Below, piece by piece: positions 21,915-29,956 of a stretch of 64,000 nt of DNA. Below the pieces are notes generated by a model, which saw only the letters and a list, made by a program, of their open reading frames with translations, did no database searches and had not been told where the DNA came from. The position numbers and the translations under genes were made by a program. The stretch's first letter is position 1. Each line of letters starts with the position of its first letter. The stretch covers positions 22,195 to 86,194 of the forward strand of contig NZ_JAPZSU010000003.1 of NCBI RefSeq assembly GCF_027531905.1. Direction: 5' to 3'. The DNA is from Flavobacterium sp. (lineage in GTDB: Bacteria; Bacteroidota; Bacteroidia; Flavobacteriales; Flavobacteriaceae).

Positions 21915-22062
21915 TAGCCCAGATGGGAATGGAAAGCCCGGAGTGCCGCGCTCTTATTTTTTCTTGGCAGAAAAGAGCGACCAAAGGAAGCTCCTTTTAT
22001 GCCTAGAAAAACAGAGCGCGGTGCGAGGACTTGTAATGTACAGCTGGATTGGCTCCTGAAAA
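21915..22062 (+). ncRNA. Structured intergenic element, copy A (possible cis-RNA or mobile structured repeat)
   Basis: TTAGCCCAGATGGGAATGGAAAGCCCGGAG...GAGGACTTGTAATGTACAGCTGGATTGGCTCCTGAAAA; shares both ends with copy B at 43250; internal CCGCGCTCT/AGAGCGCGG stem. Confidence 0.5.
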
Positions 22063-22076
22063 CTATAAAAAATGTT

Positions 22077-22084
22077 TATTTTTG
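22077..22084 (+). promoter_or_regulatory. -7 box (TATTTTTG) 4 nt before the rarA start codon
   Basis: Exact TAnnTTTG match; ATG at 22089. Confidence 0.5.
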
Positions 22085-22088
22085 TGGT

Positions 22089-23366
22089 ATGGAAGCACCT
22101 TTAGCAGAACGCATTCGGCCACAAGCCTTGACGGATTATATAAGTCAAACGCATTTGGTGGGGCCTAACGGCTCGTTGACGCAACAAATTAAGAACAGAA
22201 TCATCCCCTCGCTGCTATTGTGGGGACCGCCGGGTACTGGAAAAACTACGTTGGCGCAGATTATTGCACAGGAATCTAAACGACCTTTTTATGAATTGAG
22301 TGCTATCAATTCTGGGGTGAAGGACATTCGGGATGTGATTGAAAAAGCCAAACAAAGTGGCGGATTGTTTACGGCTAAAAATCCGATTTTGTTTATTGAT
22401 GAGATTCACCGGTTTAGTAAATCGCAACAAGATTCGCTTTTGGCGGCGGTGGAAAAAGGATGGATTACTTTGATTGGTGCTACGACTGAAAATCCGAGTT
22501 TTGAGGTGATTCCCGCTTTGTTATCGCGTTGTCAAGTGTATATTCTGAATGCTTTTACCAAACAAGATTTAGAATCTCTGCTGGAAAGAGCGATGCAAGC
22601 GGACGCCATTTTGGCCAGCAAAAAAATTGAGCTAAAAGAAACCGAAGCTTTGCTACGATTATCTGGAGGCGATGGTAGAAAACTCCTTAATATATTTGAA
22701 TTGGTGGTCAATGCCTCGGCCTCGGAACCGATTATTATTACTAATGAACGGGTTTTGGAATTGGTGCAACAAAATACGGTTTTGTATGACAAGACGGGAG
22801 AACAACATTATGACATTGTTTCCGCTTTTATAAAATCGATTCGAGGGAGTGACCCCAATGGAGCGGTATATTGGTTGGCACGGATGATTGAAGGTGGCGA
22901 GGACGTTAAATTCATAGCCAGACGAATGTTGATTTTGGCTAGTGAAGACATCGGCAATGCTAATCCGACGGCATTTATTATGGCTAATAATACTTTTCAG
23001 GCGGTGGCTACGATAGGCTATCCTGAGAGTCGCATTATTTTGAGTCAGTGTGCGGTGTATTTGGCAACTTCCCCAAAAAGTAATGCTTCGTATATGGCCA
23101 TTGGCACCGCTCAACAAATCGTAAAACAAACCGGAGATTTGCCCGTACCGTTACACTTAAGAAATGCACCAACAAAATTAATGAAGGAGTTGGGCTATGG
23201 CGAAGAATACAAATATTCGCACGATTACGCGAACAATTTTGCCGAACAAGAATTCCTTCCGGAAGCACTGAGCAACACCCCTATTTATGTTCCCGGCAAT
23301 AACTCGAGAGAAAATAGTATTAGAGAATTTTTGAAATATAGATGGAAGGAGAAGTATGGATACTGA
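22089..23366 (+). CDS. rarA: Replication-associated recombination protein A (AAA ATPase, MgsA/RarA)
   Basis: [25 protein letters not shown]...[18 protein letters not shown]; start trimmed from ORF start 21999. Confidence 0.93.
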   Translation: MEAPLAERIRPQALTDYISQTHLVGPNGSLTQQIKNRIIPSLLLWGPPGTGKTTLAQIIAQESKRPFYELSAINSGVKDIRDVIEKAKQSGGLFTAKNPILFIDEIHRFSKSQQDSLLAAVEKGWITLIGATTENPSFEVIPALLSRCQVYILNAFTKQDLESLLERAMQADAILASKKIELKETEALLRLSGGDGRKLLNIFELVVNASASEPIIITNERVLELVQQNTVLYDKTGEQHYDIVSAFIKSIRGSDPNGAVYWLARMIEGGEDVKFIARRMLILASEDIGNANPTAFIMANNTFQAVATIGYPESRIILSQCAVYLATSPKSNASYMAIGTAQQIVKQTGDLPVPLHLRNAPTKLMKELGYGEEYKYSHDYANNFAEQEFLPEALSNTPIYVPGNNSRENSIREFLKYRWKEKYGY

Positions 23367-23370
23367 TAAA

Positions 23371-23472
23371 GTTAGAAATTAGAAGTTAGAGGTAAGAGGT
23401 AAGAGGTAAGAGGTAAGAGGTAAGAGGTAAGAGGTAAGAGGTAAGAGGTAAGAGGTAAGAGGTAAGAGGTAA
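23371..23472. repeat. 7-bp tandem array: 12 perfect GAGGTAA units (23389-23472) preceded by degenerate heptads
   Basis: GTTAGAA ATTAGAA GTTAGAG GTAAGAG GTAAGAG ... all in one 7-nt phase. Confidence 0.95.
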
Positions 23473-23476
23473 ATAA

Positions 23477-23524
23477 AACAAAAACGAGAATGATTTGATA
23501 AATCAAATCATTCTCGTTTTTGTT
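23477..23524. terminator. Bidirectional terminator between convergent rarA and the 23552 gene
   Basis: Perfect 23-nt inverted repeat AACAAAAACGAGAATGATTTGAT-AA-ATCAAATCATTCTCGTTTTTGTT. Confidence 0.9.
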
Positions 23525-23551
23525 ATTTATTCGGTTGGTATTCTAAACTGA

Positions 23552-24316
23552 CTAAAACTTAATCGCAATTTTTTCAGACACTAGCTGATCATTTTTATAA
23601 TATTCAAAATACCACTCGTTGTCTTTTAAAAGTAAAGCACCTTGAACGCCGTCTCTAACAGCCGTGAAGTAATCGCTTTTTGAGGTTTTGTATAATTTCA
23701 TAACAACTTTTGGAGTCGTATCTACTAATTGATAGCCATTGGCTGTAGGTTGTGCGTAATAAACTGTAGTATTAGCTGCTGCGTTAGCCGCTACTACAGT
23801 GCTAACTGGCGTACTAACATTAGACACAACTGGGACAGGCACGGGATTTGGAGCGGAAACTTGGCTTGGAGTTGATGTAACTACCGGTATTGCTCCTGGA
23901 GTATATTTATAATTCATAGCATACAACGAATTAAAAGCTTCATTTAAGGCTTCAGTATAGGCCAATTGATAGTCTTTTTCTTTGGTATAACCTGTAGTCG
24001 ATTTAAATATCTCTTTTCCATAACAATCTTTCAAGACAAAATACATTTTGGTCGCCAAAAACGCTTTCATATTAATAACGTCGATATACAACAAACTACA
24101 TTTGTCGTAGGGATTAGGCTCTTCTGCATAAAATGCTTCAAAACCAGCTTTAGTTAAATTATACTTCGTTAGTGTAGAGACACGGTATTCGTTTGTTTGT
24201 TTTTGAAAATCAAATTTCAAAGGAACAATAACCGCTCTAAAATCATTTAGCGATTGAGCGAATGAAAAACTGGCCAAAAGGGCGAAAAAGAATAAAAAAC
24301 GTACTTTCATTATCAT
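23552..24316 (-). CDS. Secreted hypothetical protein
   Basis: Signal peptide MIMKVRFLFFFALLASFSFAQ; no family recognised. Confidence 0.6.
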   Translation of the reverse strand: MIMKVRFLFFFALLASFSFAQSLNDFRAVIVPLKFDFQKQTNEYRVSTLTKYNLTKAGFEAFYAEEPNPYDKCSLLYIDVINMKAFLATKMYFVLKDCYGKEIFKSTTGYTKEKDYQLAYTEALNEAFNSLYAMNYKYTPGAIPVVTSTPSQVSAPNPVPVPVVSNVSTPVSTVVAANAAANTTVYYAQPTANGYQLVDTTPKVVMKLYKTSKSDYFTAVRDGVQGALLLKDNEWYFEYYKNDQLVSEKIAIKF

Positions 24317-24370
24317 TATTTTTAAAGTAAAAAAAACAGAGGAAAAAGCCTCTTTCTAATTGGTTTAAAG

Positions 24371-25060
24371 TTACAAGAAATTTTGTAACTCTAGTAAATG
24401 TTTCACTTGTTTGATTTCGGGGTCTACAGGAACCTGATTTGGATTGAAAAATATTGCTGTTAAACCGGCATTTATAGCCCCTTTTACATCTGCATCGAGA
24501 CAATCGCCAATCATTACACTCTGCTCCTTTTTGGTATTGGCCATTTCGAGTGCGTGCTCAAAAATAATAGGATTCGGCTTCTTAACCCCTGCCATTTCTG
24601 AATTGGTAATGGTTTTAAAATAAATTTCTAAATTAGAATTTCTAACTTTTTTATCTTGAACAGCAGCAAAACCGTTTGTAATGATATGTAAAGTGTATTT
24701 CTTATGCAAGTATTCTAAAATAGCAATAGTCCCTTCGAATAGAAAGTTATTTTCAGGCAACAAATCAATATAATCAATTGCCATTTGATGAATTGCTGCG
24801 TCAGAAATGGCATATCCTAAAGCATCAAATGACAATTTCAAACGGTCATAACGCAATTGATTATGAGAAATTTGGTCATTTTGATATAATTTCCAACAAG
24901 CTTGATTAATTGGGATATATTTTTCTATAAATAAAGTGGTATCTACATCAGGATGATTTTTTTTGAAAATAGCATCAAAAGCCATCTCAGAATTTTTGTC
25001 AAAATCCCAAAGGGTATGATCTAAATCAAAAAAGACATCGGTTATATTTTTTAAAAGCAT
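24371..25060 (-). CDS. YjjG-like HAD-superfamily noncanonical pyrimidine nucleotidase
   Basis: MLLKNITDVFFDLDHTLWDFDKNSEMAF...GVKKPNPIIFEHAL...MIGDCLDADVKGAINAG; start trimmed from 25099. Confidence 0.85.
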   Translation of the reverse strand: MLLKNITDVFFDLDHTLWDFDKNSEMAFDAIFKKNHPDVDTTLFIEKYIPINQACWKLYQNDQISHNQLRYDRLKLSFDALGYAISDAAIHQMAIDYIDLLPENNFLFEGTIAILEYLHKKYTLHIITNGFAAVQDKKVRNSNLEIYFKTITNSEMAGVKKPNPIIFEHALEMANTKKEQSVMIGDCLDADVKGAINAGLTAIFFNPNQVPVDPEIKQVKHLLELQNFL

Positions 25061-25064
25061 ACTA

Positions 25065-25523
25065 TTATTTGAATATTCGTTTATCAAAAGGAAAATCAAT
25101 CTGATCTGTAATTTGAATTTGTTTGAAATCCGGATGAAACGGATTAATTAAGAAATTAAAATCTCCTTTGACCACTGCCGAAGGAACTTTGAGTATCGCA
25201 AAATCATTTTGCTGAATAAAACGATCTCCAATTACAGCGGTATGAAAGGAGGACGGAAACACATTCCAATCCGATTGTAATTCAGCCATTTTAACTTCTA
25301 GAACCTCAATAGTATCAGGAATAGCAATGGTTAACATTACAAAATCACTTGGCAAAGTAGCCAATGACAAATGCACTACAACTTCTGCCATAGCAAGTGC
25401 CCTACTTTCTGCTGTGTAAATGATTTCTGTGCCTTTAGAATTCCATCTGGCACCACAGATTGAAGCGCCTTTACCTGACAACTCAATGGGATATTTCTTT
25501 CGGGCTAGTCGAAAAACTTCCAT
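25065..25523 (-). CDS. RES-domain toxin
   Basis: MEVFRLARKKYPIELSGKGASICGARWNSKGTEIIYTAESRALAMAEVVVHL, the RES family N-terminal pattern; adjacent Xre/MbcA-type antitoxin. Confidence 0.88.
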   Translation of the reverse strand: MEVFRLARKKYPIELSGKGASICGARWNSKGTEIIYTAESRALAMAEVVVHLSLATLPSDFVMLTIAIPDTIEVLEVKMAELQSDWNVFPSSFHTAVIGDRFIQQNDFAILKVPSAVVKGDFNFLINPFHPDFKQIQITDQIDFPFDKRIFK

Positions 25524-26026
25524 TACACAAAAATACCTTGGTCGATTTTTATCATCTCTTGCAAGACCATTTCTTTGCCGTAAGAATCTCGCAATAACTC
25601 AATTGGTTTTAGATTACCTAAAGCATATGAAGGAAGCGTTAACCAGCTGTAAAACTGTTCCTCTGAATCAAAAATGGTTCTTCCAACAGTGGTCACTTCC
25701 GCTAATTCTAATATTTTTTCGGATTGTAAAGGTTTAAAAACAAAACTATCCTTGGCACGACTGCGCTGCAAAGATTTTGTAGATATTCCTAAGAAAAGAG
25801 CCCAATCTTCTTCATTAAAAGGCGTTTGTTCTTGAATCAATTTGAAAAAATCATAGGGAATCCCTTCGCGAATGGCGTGGACAATTAGCATTTTATTCTT
25901 TAAGAAATCGGCATACGTTAATTTTTTATTCAACACTTTGTAGCCACTACTTTGCTCTAATTTTGAAACAAAGGAACGCACCATTGCATTTATAGCCGTT
26001 TGAGAATTTAATTTAATCGCTTCCAT
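25523..26026 (-). CDS. Xre/MbcA/ParS-type antitoxin
   Basis: ~168 aa protein directly upstream of RES toxin; C-terminal AEVTTVGRTIFDSEEQFYSWLTLPSYALGNLKPIELL matches toxin-binding domain pattern; start trimmed from 26071. Confidence 0.85.
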   Translation of the reverse strand: MEAIKLNSQTAINAMVRSFVSKLEQSSGYKVLNKKLTYADFLKNKMLIVHAIREGIPYDFFKLIQEQTPFNEEDWALFLGISTKSLQRSRAKDSFVFKPLQSEKILELAEVTTVGRTIFDSEEQFYSWLTLPSYALGNLKPIELLRDSYGKEMVLQEMIKIDQGIFV

Positions 26027-26080
26027 AAAAAAGACATTTGTCTGCAAATATAAGACAAATGTCCTTATCAATTACACTAA

Positions 26081-26773
26081 TTATAAAATTCCTTCATCAG
26101 CGAAGCTAAAATAACTATGTTCAGTAACAATTACATGATCTAAAACTGGAATCTCCAACTGTAATCCAGCATTTTTAATTTTTTTAGTTACTTGAATATC
26201 AGCTTCGCTGGCTTGCAGTTTACCTGACGGATGATTATGCGCCAAAACGATAGCGACTGCATTTTGCTCCAAAGCAATTTTAAACACTAGACGAACATCT
26301 ACAACAGTACCGGTAATCCCGCCTTTACTGAGTTGAGCTTTAAAAATAATCTTGTTCGAATTATTGAGATAAAGGACCCAAAATTCTTCGTGAGCTAACT
26401 CTCCTATTATTGGATGCATTTCTTGATACACCACTTTACTAGATGTTACTTTTACCAATTCGAGAGGGTTCGCTTCTTTTCTTCTTCGACCTAATTCTAA
26501 AGCAGCTGCAATGGTAATGGCTTTGGCCTCGCCTATCCCTTTAAATTCCATTAATTGAGCCAAAGATTGTTTGCCTAAAGAAGATAAATTATTACTGACA
26601 CTAGCCAAAATACGTTGACTCAGCGCCACTGCCGATTCACTTCTACTTCCTGAACCTATCAAAATGGCGACCAATTCGGCATCACTTAAAGCACTTTTGC
26701 CTTTGAGCATCATTTTTTCACGAGGTTTGTCATCTTCGGACCAATGCGTAATAGGAAAATTAGTTGCTTCCAA
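26081..26773 (-). CDS. radC: DNA repair protein RadC (JAB/MPN)
   Basis: WSEDDKPREKMMLKGKSALSDAELVAILIGSG...AHNHPSGKLQASEADIQVTKK. Confidence 0.95.
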   Translation of the reverse strand: MEATNFPITHWSEDDKPREKMMLKGKSALSDAELVAILIGSGSRSESAVALSQRILASVSNNLSSLGKQSLAQLMEFKGIGEAKAITIAAALELGRRRKEANPLELVKVTSSKVVYQEMHPIIGELAHEEFWVLYLNNSNKIIFKAQLSKGGITGTVVDVRLVFKIALEQNAVAIVLAHNHPSGKLQASEADIQVTKKIKNAGLQLEIPVLDHVIVTEHSYFSFADEGIL

Positions 26774-26843
26774 ATGGTAAATAATTAAAATTGAACACTA
26801 TACTAGTTTTGAAAAAACATCGTTTTATAATAAAAGTAAAAAA

Positions 26844-27449
26844 ATGAAAGCAATTTATTTAATTTTCCTACTAAATTATTTTTCCACAACTACTACAAAC
26901 CCAGCTTTTATACCAAATACAAAACCCTTTTCTCTACAACTTTCGGAAGCTGCGCTAGCAATTATAAATCCAAATGTGAACTATGACCCCACTTATTGCT
27001 CTATAAAATATCCAAATGGGGATGTTCCTAAAAACAAAGGTGTTTGTACCGATGTAGTAATAAGAGCCTACAGAAAACTCAATATTGATTTACAAAAAGA
27101 AGTACACGAGGATATGAAGGCAAATTTTTCAAAATATCCCAATCTAAAAAAATGGGGAATGAAGAAAACCGACACCAACATTGACCACAGAAGGGTTCCA
27201 AATTTGGAAGTTTTCTTTGAAAGAAAAGGTAAAAAACTATTAGTATCCGATAACGCTAAGGATTACAAAACTGGAGATATTGTCACTTGGATGATTAACG
27301 GAAAACTTCCTCACATAGGAATTGTAACTCATAAGAAAACAAGTGATGGTTTACGCCCCTTGATTGTTCATAATGTAGGATACGGACAAGTCCTAGAAGA
27401 TTGCTTATTCAAATACAAGATAGTGGGACACTTTCAATACGAGAAATAA
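26844..27449 (+). CDS. DUF1287 domain-containing exported protein
   Basis: YDPTYCSIKYPNGDVPKNKGVCTDVVIRAYRKL...DIVTWMINGKLPHIGIVT. Confidence 0.85.
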   Translation: MKAIYLIFLLNYFSTTTTNPAFIPNTKPFSLQLSEAALAIINPNVNYDPTYCSIKYPNGDVPKNKGVCTDVVIRAYRKLNIDLQKEVHEDMKANFSKYPNLKKWGMKKTDTNIDHRRVPNLEVFFERKGKKLLVSDNAKDYKTGDIVTWMINGKLPHIGIVTHKKTSDGLRPLIVHNVGYGQVLEDCLFKYKIVGHFQYEK

Positions 27450-27451
27450 AA

Positions 27452-27474
27452 AAAGGTGCCAAAAACTGACACCT
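27452..27474. terminator. Intrinsic terminator-like hairpin
   Basis: AAAGGTGCCAAAAACTGACACCTT between convergent genes. Confidence 0.55.
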
Positions 27475-27498
27475 TATCATTGTTTTATGTCTTCGAAT

Positions 27499-28902
27499 CT
27501 ACAACATCAAATTTTTAACTTCATCAAAATTCAACCCGCCATAATTTCCTGAACTCATTAGCAATAGTGCGGAATTCTCTAAATTTTGATTAAACAAAAA
27601 AGTCTTGAATTCGGCTGGATTAGTATAAATGATTAAGTCTTCTCTATTGAACGCTTTGGCTATTTGTTCATATGTCACTTCTTCGAGTTGCTTAATCTTT
27701 ACGGCATCTGGAGAATAGAATACCACGGCAACATCCGCATATTCAAGTGCTCCTTCATATTCTTTTAAGAATTCGGAATTCAAACTACTGTAAGTGTGCA
27801 ATTCCAAACAAGCTACCAAAGTACGTTCAGGATATTGTTCTTTTACGGCTTTTGTAGTTGCAGCCACTTTACTTGGCGAATGCGCAAAATCTTTGTAAGC
27901 CACTTTCCCTTTACCTTCGGCAATTTTTTCCAATCGTTTTGAAGCTCCTTTAAAGCTGGCAATCGCTTCATAAAAATCCGCTTCATCTACACCCATATTT
28001 TGACAAATCCATTTGGCTCCAGCGAGATTGTTCAAATTATGTGCTCCAAAAACTTCAATTGGCATTGGACCTTCTGGCGTTTCTAAAAGTGTGACTCCAT
28101 CTTTTACTTCATAATTTGGAGTGGAATACGCCATTTTTCGAATCGGATTCGTAGCTGCTTCGGCCACTCTTTTCACTTCTGAATCTTCAGCATTATAAAC
28201 TAAAATACCGCCATTGGTGATTTTTTCAATAAAAATCTCGAATTGATTCACGTAATTTTCATAGGTCGGAAAAACATTGATATGGTCCCAAGCAATTCCA
28301 GAAATCAAAGCAATGTTCGGTTGGTATAAATGAAATTTTGGTCTTCTATCAATTGGTGAAGACAAATACTCATCCCCTTCCAAAACCATAAAATCATTTT
28401 CTTCTGTAAGATGTACCATAGTATCAAAGCCTTCCAATTGGGCGCCTACCATATAATCAACTTCTATGTTATGATAGTGCATCACGTGCAAAATCATAGA
28501 GGTAATCGTAGTTTTTCCGTGTGAACCTCCAATTACAACACGGGTTTTATTTTTGGATTGTTCATATAAAAACTCAGGATAAGAATAAATTTTCAATCCT
28601 AATTCTTGAGCTTTTAATAATTCTGGATTATCGGCTTTTGCGTGCATTCCTAGAATTACCGCTTCAATATCAGCAGTGATTTTTTCAGGAAACCAACCCA
28701 ACTCAGCAGGCAAAATTCCCTTTTTCTCCAAGCGAGATTTTGAAGGTTCGAAAATAGCATCGTCGCTACCTGTTACTTGATATCCTTTGTTGTGAAGAGC
28801 CAAGGCCAAATTGTGCATTGCACTTCCGCCAATAGCTATAAAATGAAGCCCCCTAGCCCCCGAAGGGGAAACAGCAGCTGTATTGTTTGTATTTGAATTC
28901 AT
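27499..28902 (-). CDS. mpl: UDP-N-acetylmuramate ligase, Mpl/MurC-like
   Basis: HFIAIGGSAMHNLALALHNKGYQVTGSDDAIFEPS...VIGGSHGKTTITSMI; N-terminal SPSGARGL is encoded by an interspersed repeat. Confidence 0.87.
   Translation of the reverse strand: MNSNTNNTAAVSPSGARGLHFIAIGGSAMHNLALALHNKGYQVTGSDDAIFEPSKSRLEKKGILPAELGWFPEKITADIEAVILGMHAKADNPELLKAQELGLKIYSYPEFLYEQSKNKTRVVIGGSHGKTTITSMILHVMHYHNIEVDYMVGAQLEGFDTMVHLTEENDFMVLEGDEYLSSPIDRRPKFHLYQPNIALISGIAWDHINVFPTYENYVNQFEIFIEKITNGGILVYNAEDSEVKRVAEAATNPIRKMAYSTPNYEVKDGVTLLETPEGPMPIEVFGAHNLNNLAGAKWICQNMGVDEADFYEAIASFKGASKRLEKIAEGKGKVAYKDFAHSPSKVAATTKAVKEQYPERTLVACLELHTYSSLNSEFLKEYEGALEYADVAVVFYSPDAVKIKQLEEVTYEQIAKAFNREDLIIYTNPAEFKTFLFNQNLENSALLLMSSGNYGGLNFDEVKNLML
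28847..28868 (-). repeat. G-rich palindromic interspersed repeat, copy 1 (inside mpl N-terminal codons)
   Basis: Minus strand TCCCCTTCGGGGGCTAGGGGGCT. Confidence 0.85.
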
Positions 28903-28973
28903 AATAAATGAGTAAAATTATTTCTGTTGTATTTATAAAGGCAAGAATTCTCAACCAATGTCATTATGTTAAG

Positions 28974-29102
28974 AGATTTTAGATTGAAGATTAACGATTC
29001 TTGATTTTAGATTTCGGAACAAGTTATTAAAAATTATATAATTTTCAGCATCTTAAATACATCAGCAATCAAAAATCGTTAATCAAAAATCAGCAATCAA
29101 AT
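28974..29102. repeat. Opposed degenerate 7-bp arrays (28974-29015 and 29061-29102)
   Basis: AGATTTT AGATTGA AGATTAA CGATTCT TGATTTT AGATTTC, then ATCAGCA ATCAAAA ATCGTTA ATCAAAA ATCAGCA ATCAAAT (reverse-complement type). Confidence 0.8.
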
Positions 29103-29133
29103 TATTGATTATTCCTTAACTTAATGACATAGA

Positions 29134-29158
29134 GCCCCCCCTTTGGGGGCTAGGGGGA
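29134..29158 (+). repeat. G-rich palindromic interspersed repeat, copy 2 (supplies stop codon of the TPR gene)
   Basis: CCCCCCCTTTGGGGGCTAGGGGGATT. Confidence 0.85.
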
Positions 29159-29827
29159 TTTCAGTTCTTGTGCTTTCTTGGGGTTGTTTAATTTTTTCAA
29201 ATATAATTGATATAATTTTTGAAAAGTGACTTTTGAATTGCCAATTTCGTGTGCTTTTTTATATTGAATTTCAGCAGCCGAATAGCGGTCAAAATACTCC
29301 TCAATATGTCCTCGAGACAAATAACCATCAACGGGAGAAATTTTCAACAACTCATTAGAATATTGTATCGCTTTGGATTGACTACCACCGACAATTCCGG
29401 GCAATTGCAAATTGAGTTCGATGAGTGCCCATCTCGCCTCAATGTGTTTAGGTTCGAGAGCTATGGCTTTTTCAAAAGAGGAACGAATAGCACCAATCAT
29501 TCCCAAGGCCTTGAATTTATTCACTTCTTTGGCTTTCATTCCCATGACTCCACCACATTTGTAATGATAATCGGCTACGTTAGGCTTTATTTTTTTTAGT
29601 TTATTATAGTACCCCAACGCTTTATCCCATTTTTTTTCTTTTCCAGCAATATCGCCAAGAAATTCAATAGCCTTAAGATCATTTGGATTTGTTTTCAAAA
29701 CCGACTCAAACAACGGAGTAGCTTGTGCGTACTTTCCGGTTTCAAATAACTTTTCGGCAGTTTCGAAATTAGATTGTGAAACCATAAAAAGTGGATATAA
29801 AATAAAAAACAATACTGATTTTTTCAT
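29150..29827 (-). CDS. Secreted tetratricopeptide repeat protein
   Basis: Signal peptide; TPR motifs (AEKLFETGKYAQATPLFESVLKTNPNDLKAIEFLGDI). Confidence 0.8.
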   Translation of the reverse strand: MKKSVLFFILYPLFMVSQSNFETAEKLFETGKYAQATPLFESVLKTNPNDLKAIEFLGDIAGKEKKWDKALGYYNKLKKIKPNVADYHYKCGGVMGMKAKEVNKFKALGMIGAIRSSFEKAIALEPKHIEARWALIELNLQLPGIVGGSQSKAIQYSNELLKISPVDGYLSRGHIEEYFDRYSAAEIQYKKAHEIGNSKVTFQKLYQLYLKKLNNPKKAQELKSP

Positions 29828-29956
29828 TCTTCAAAAATAAGAAAATGTGTTAACTTTCGTTTCTGTTTGAATAAAAAATAGTAATTTGTACAAAATACTT
29901 TTTGCGATCTCCCAACCTTATCAATCAAAAAACACTCTAGATATAAAAACAAGCTT

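Noticed and set aside
23371-23472. CRISPR-like array
   Set aside because: 7-bp units without spacers; no cas genes in the window
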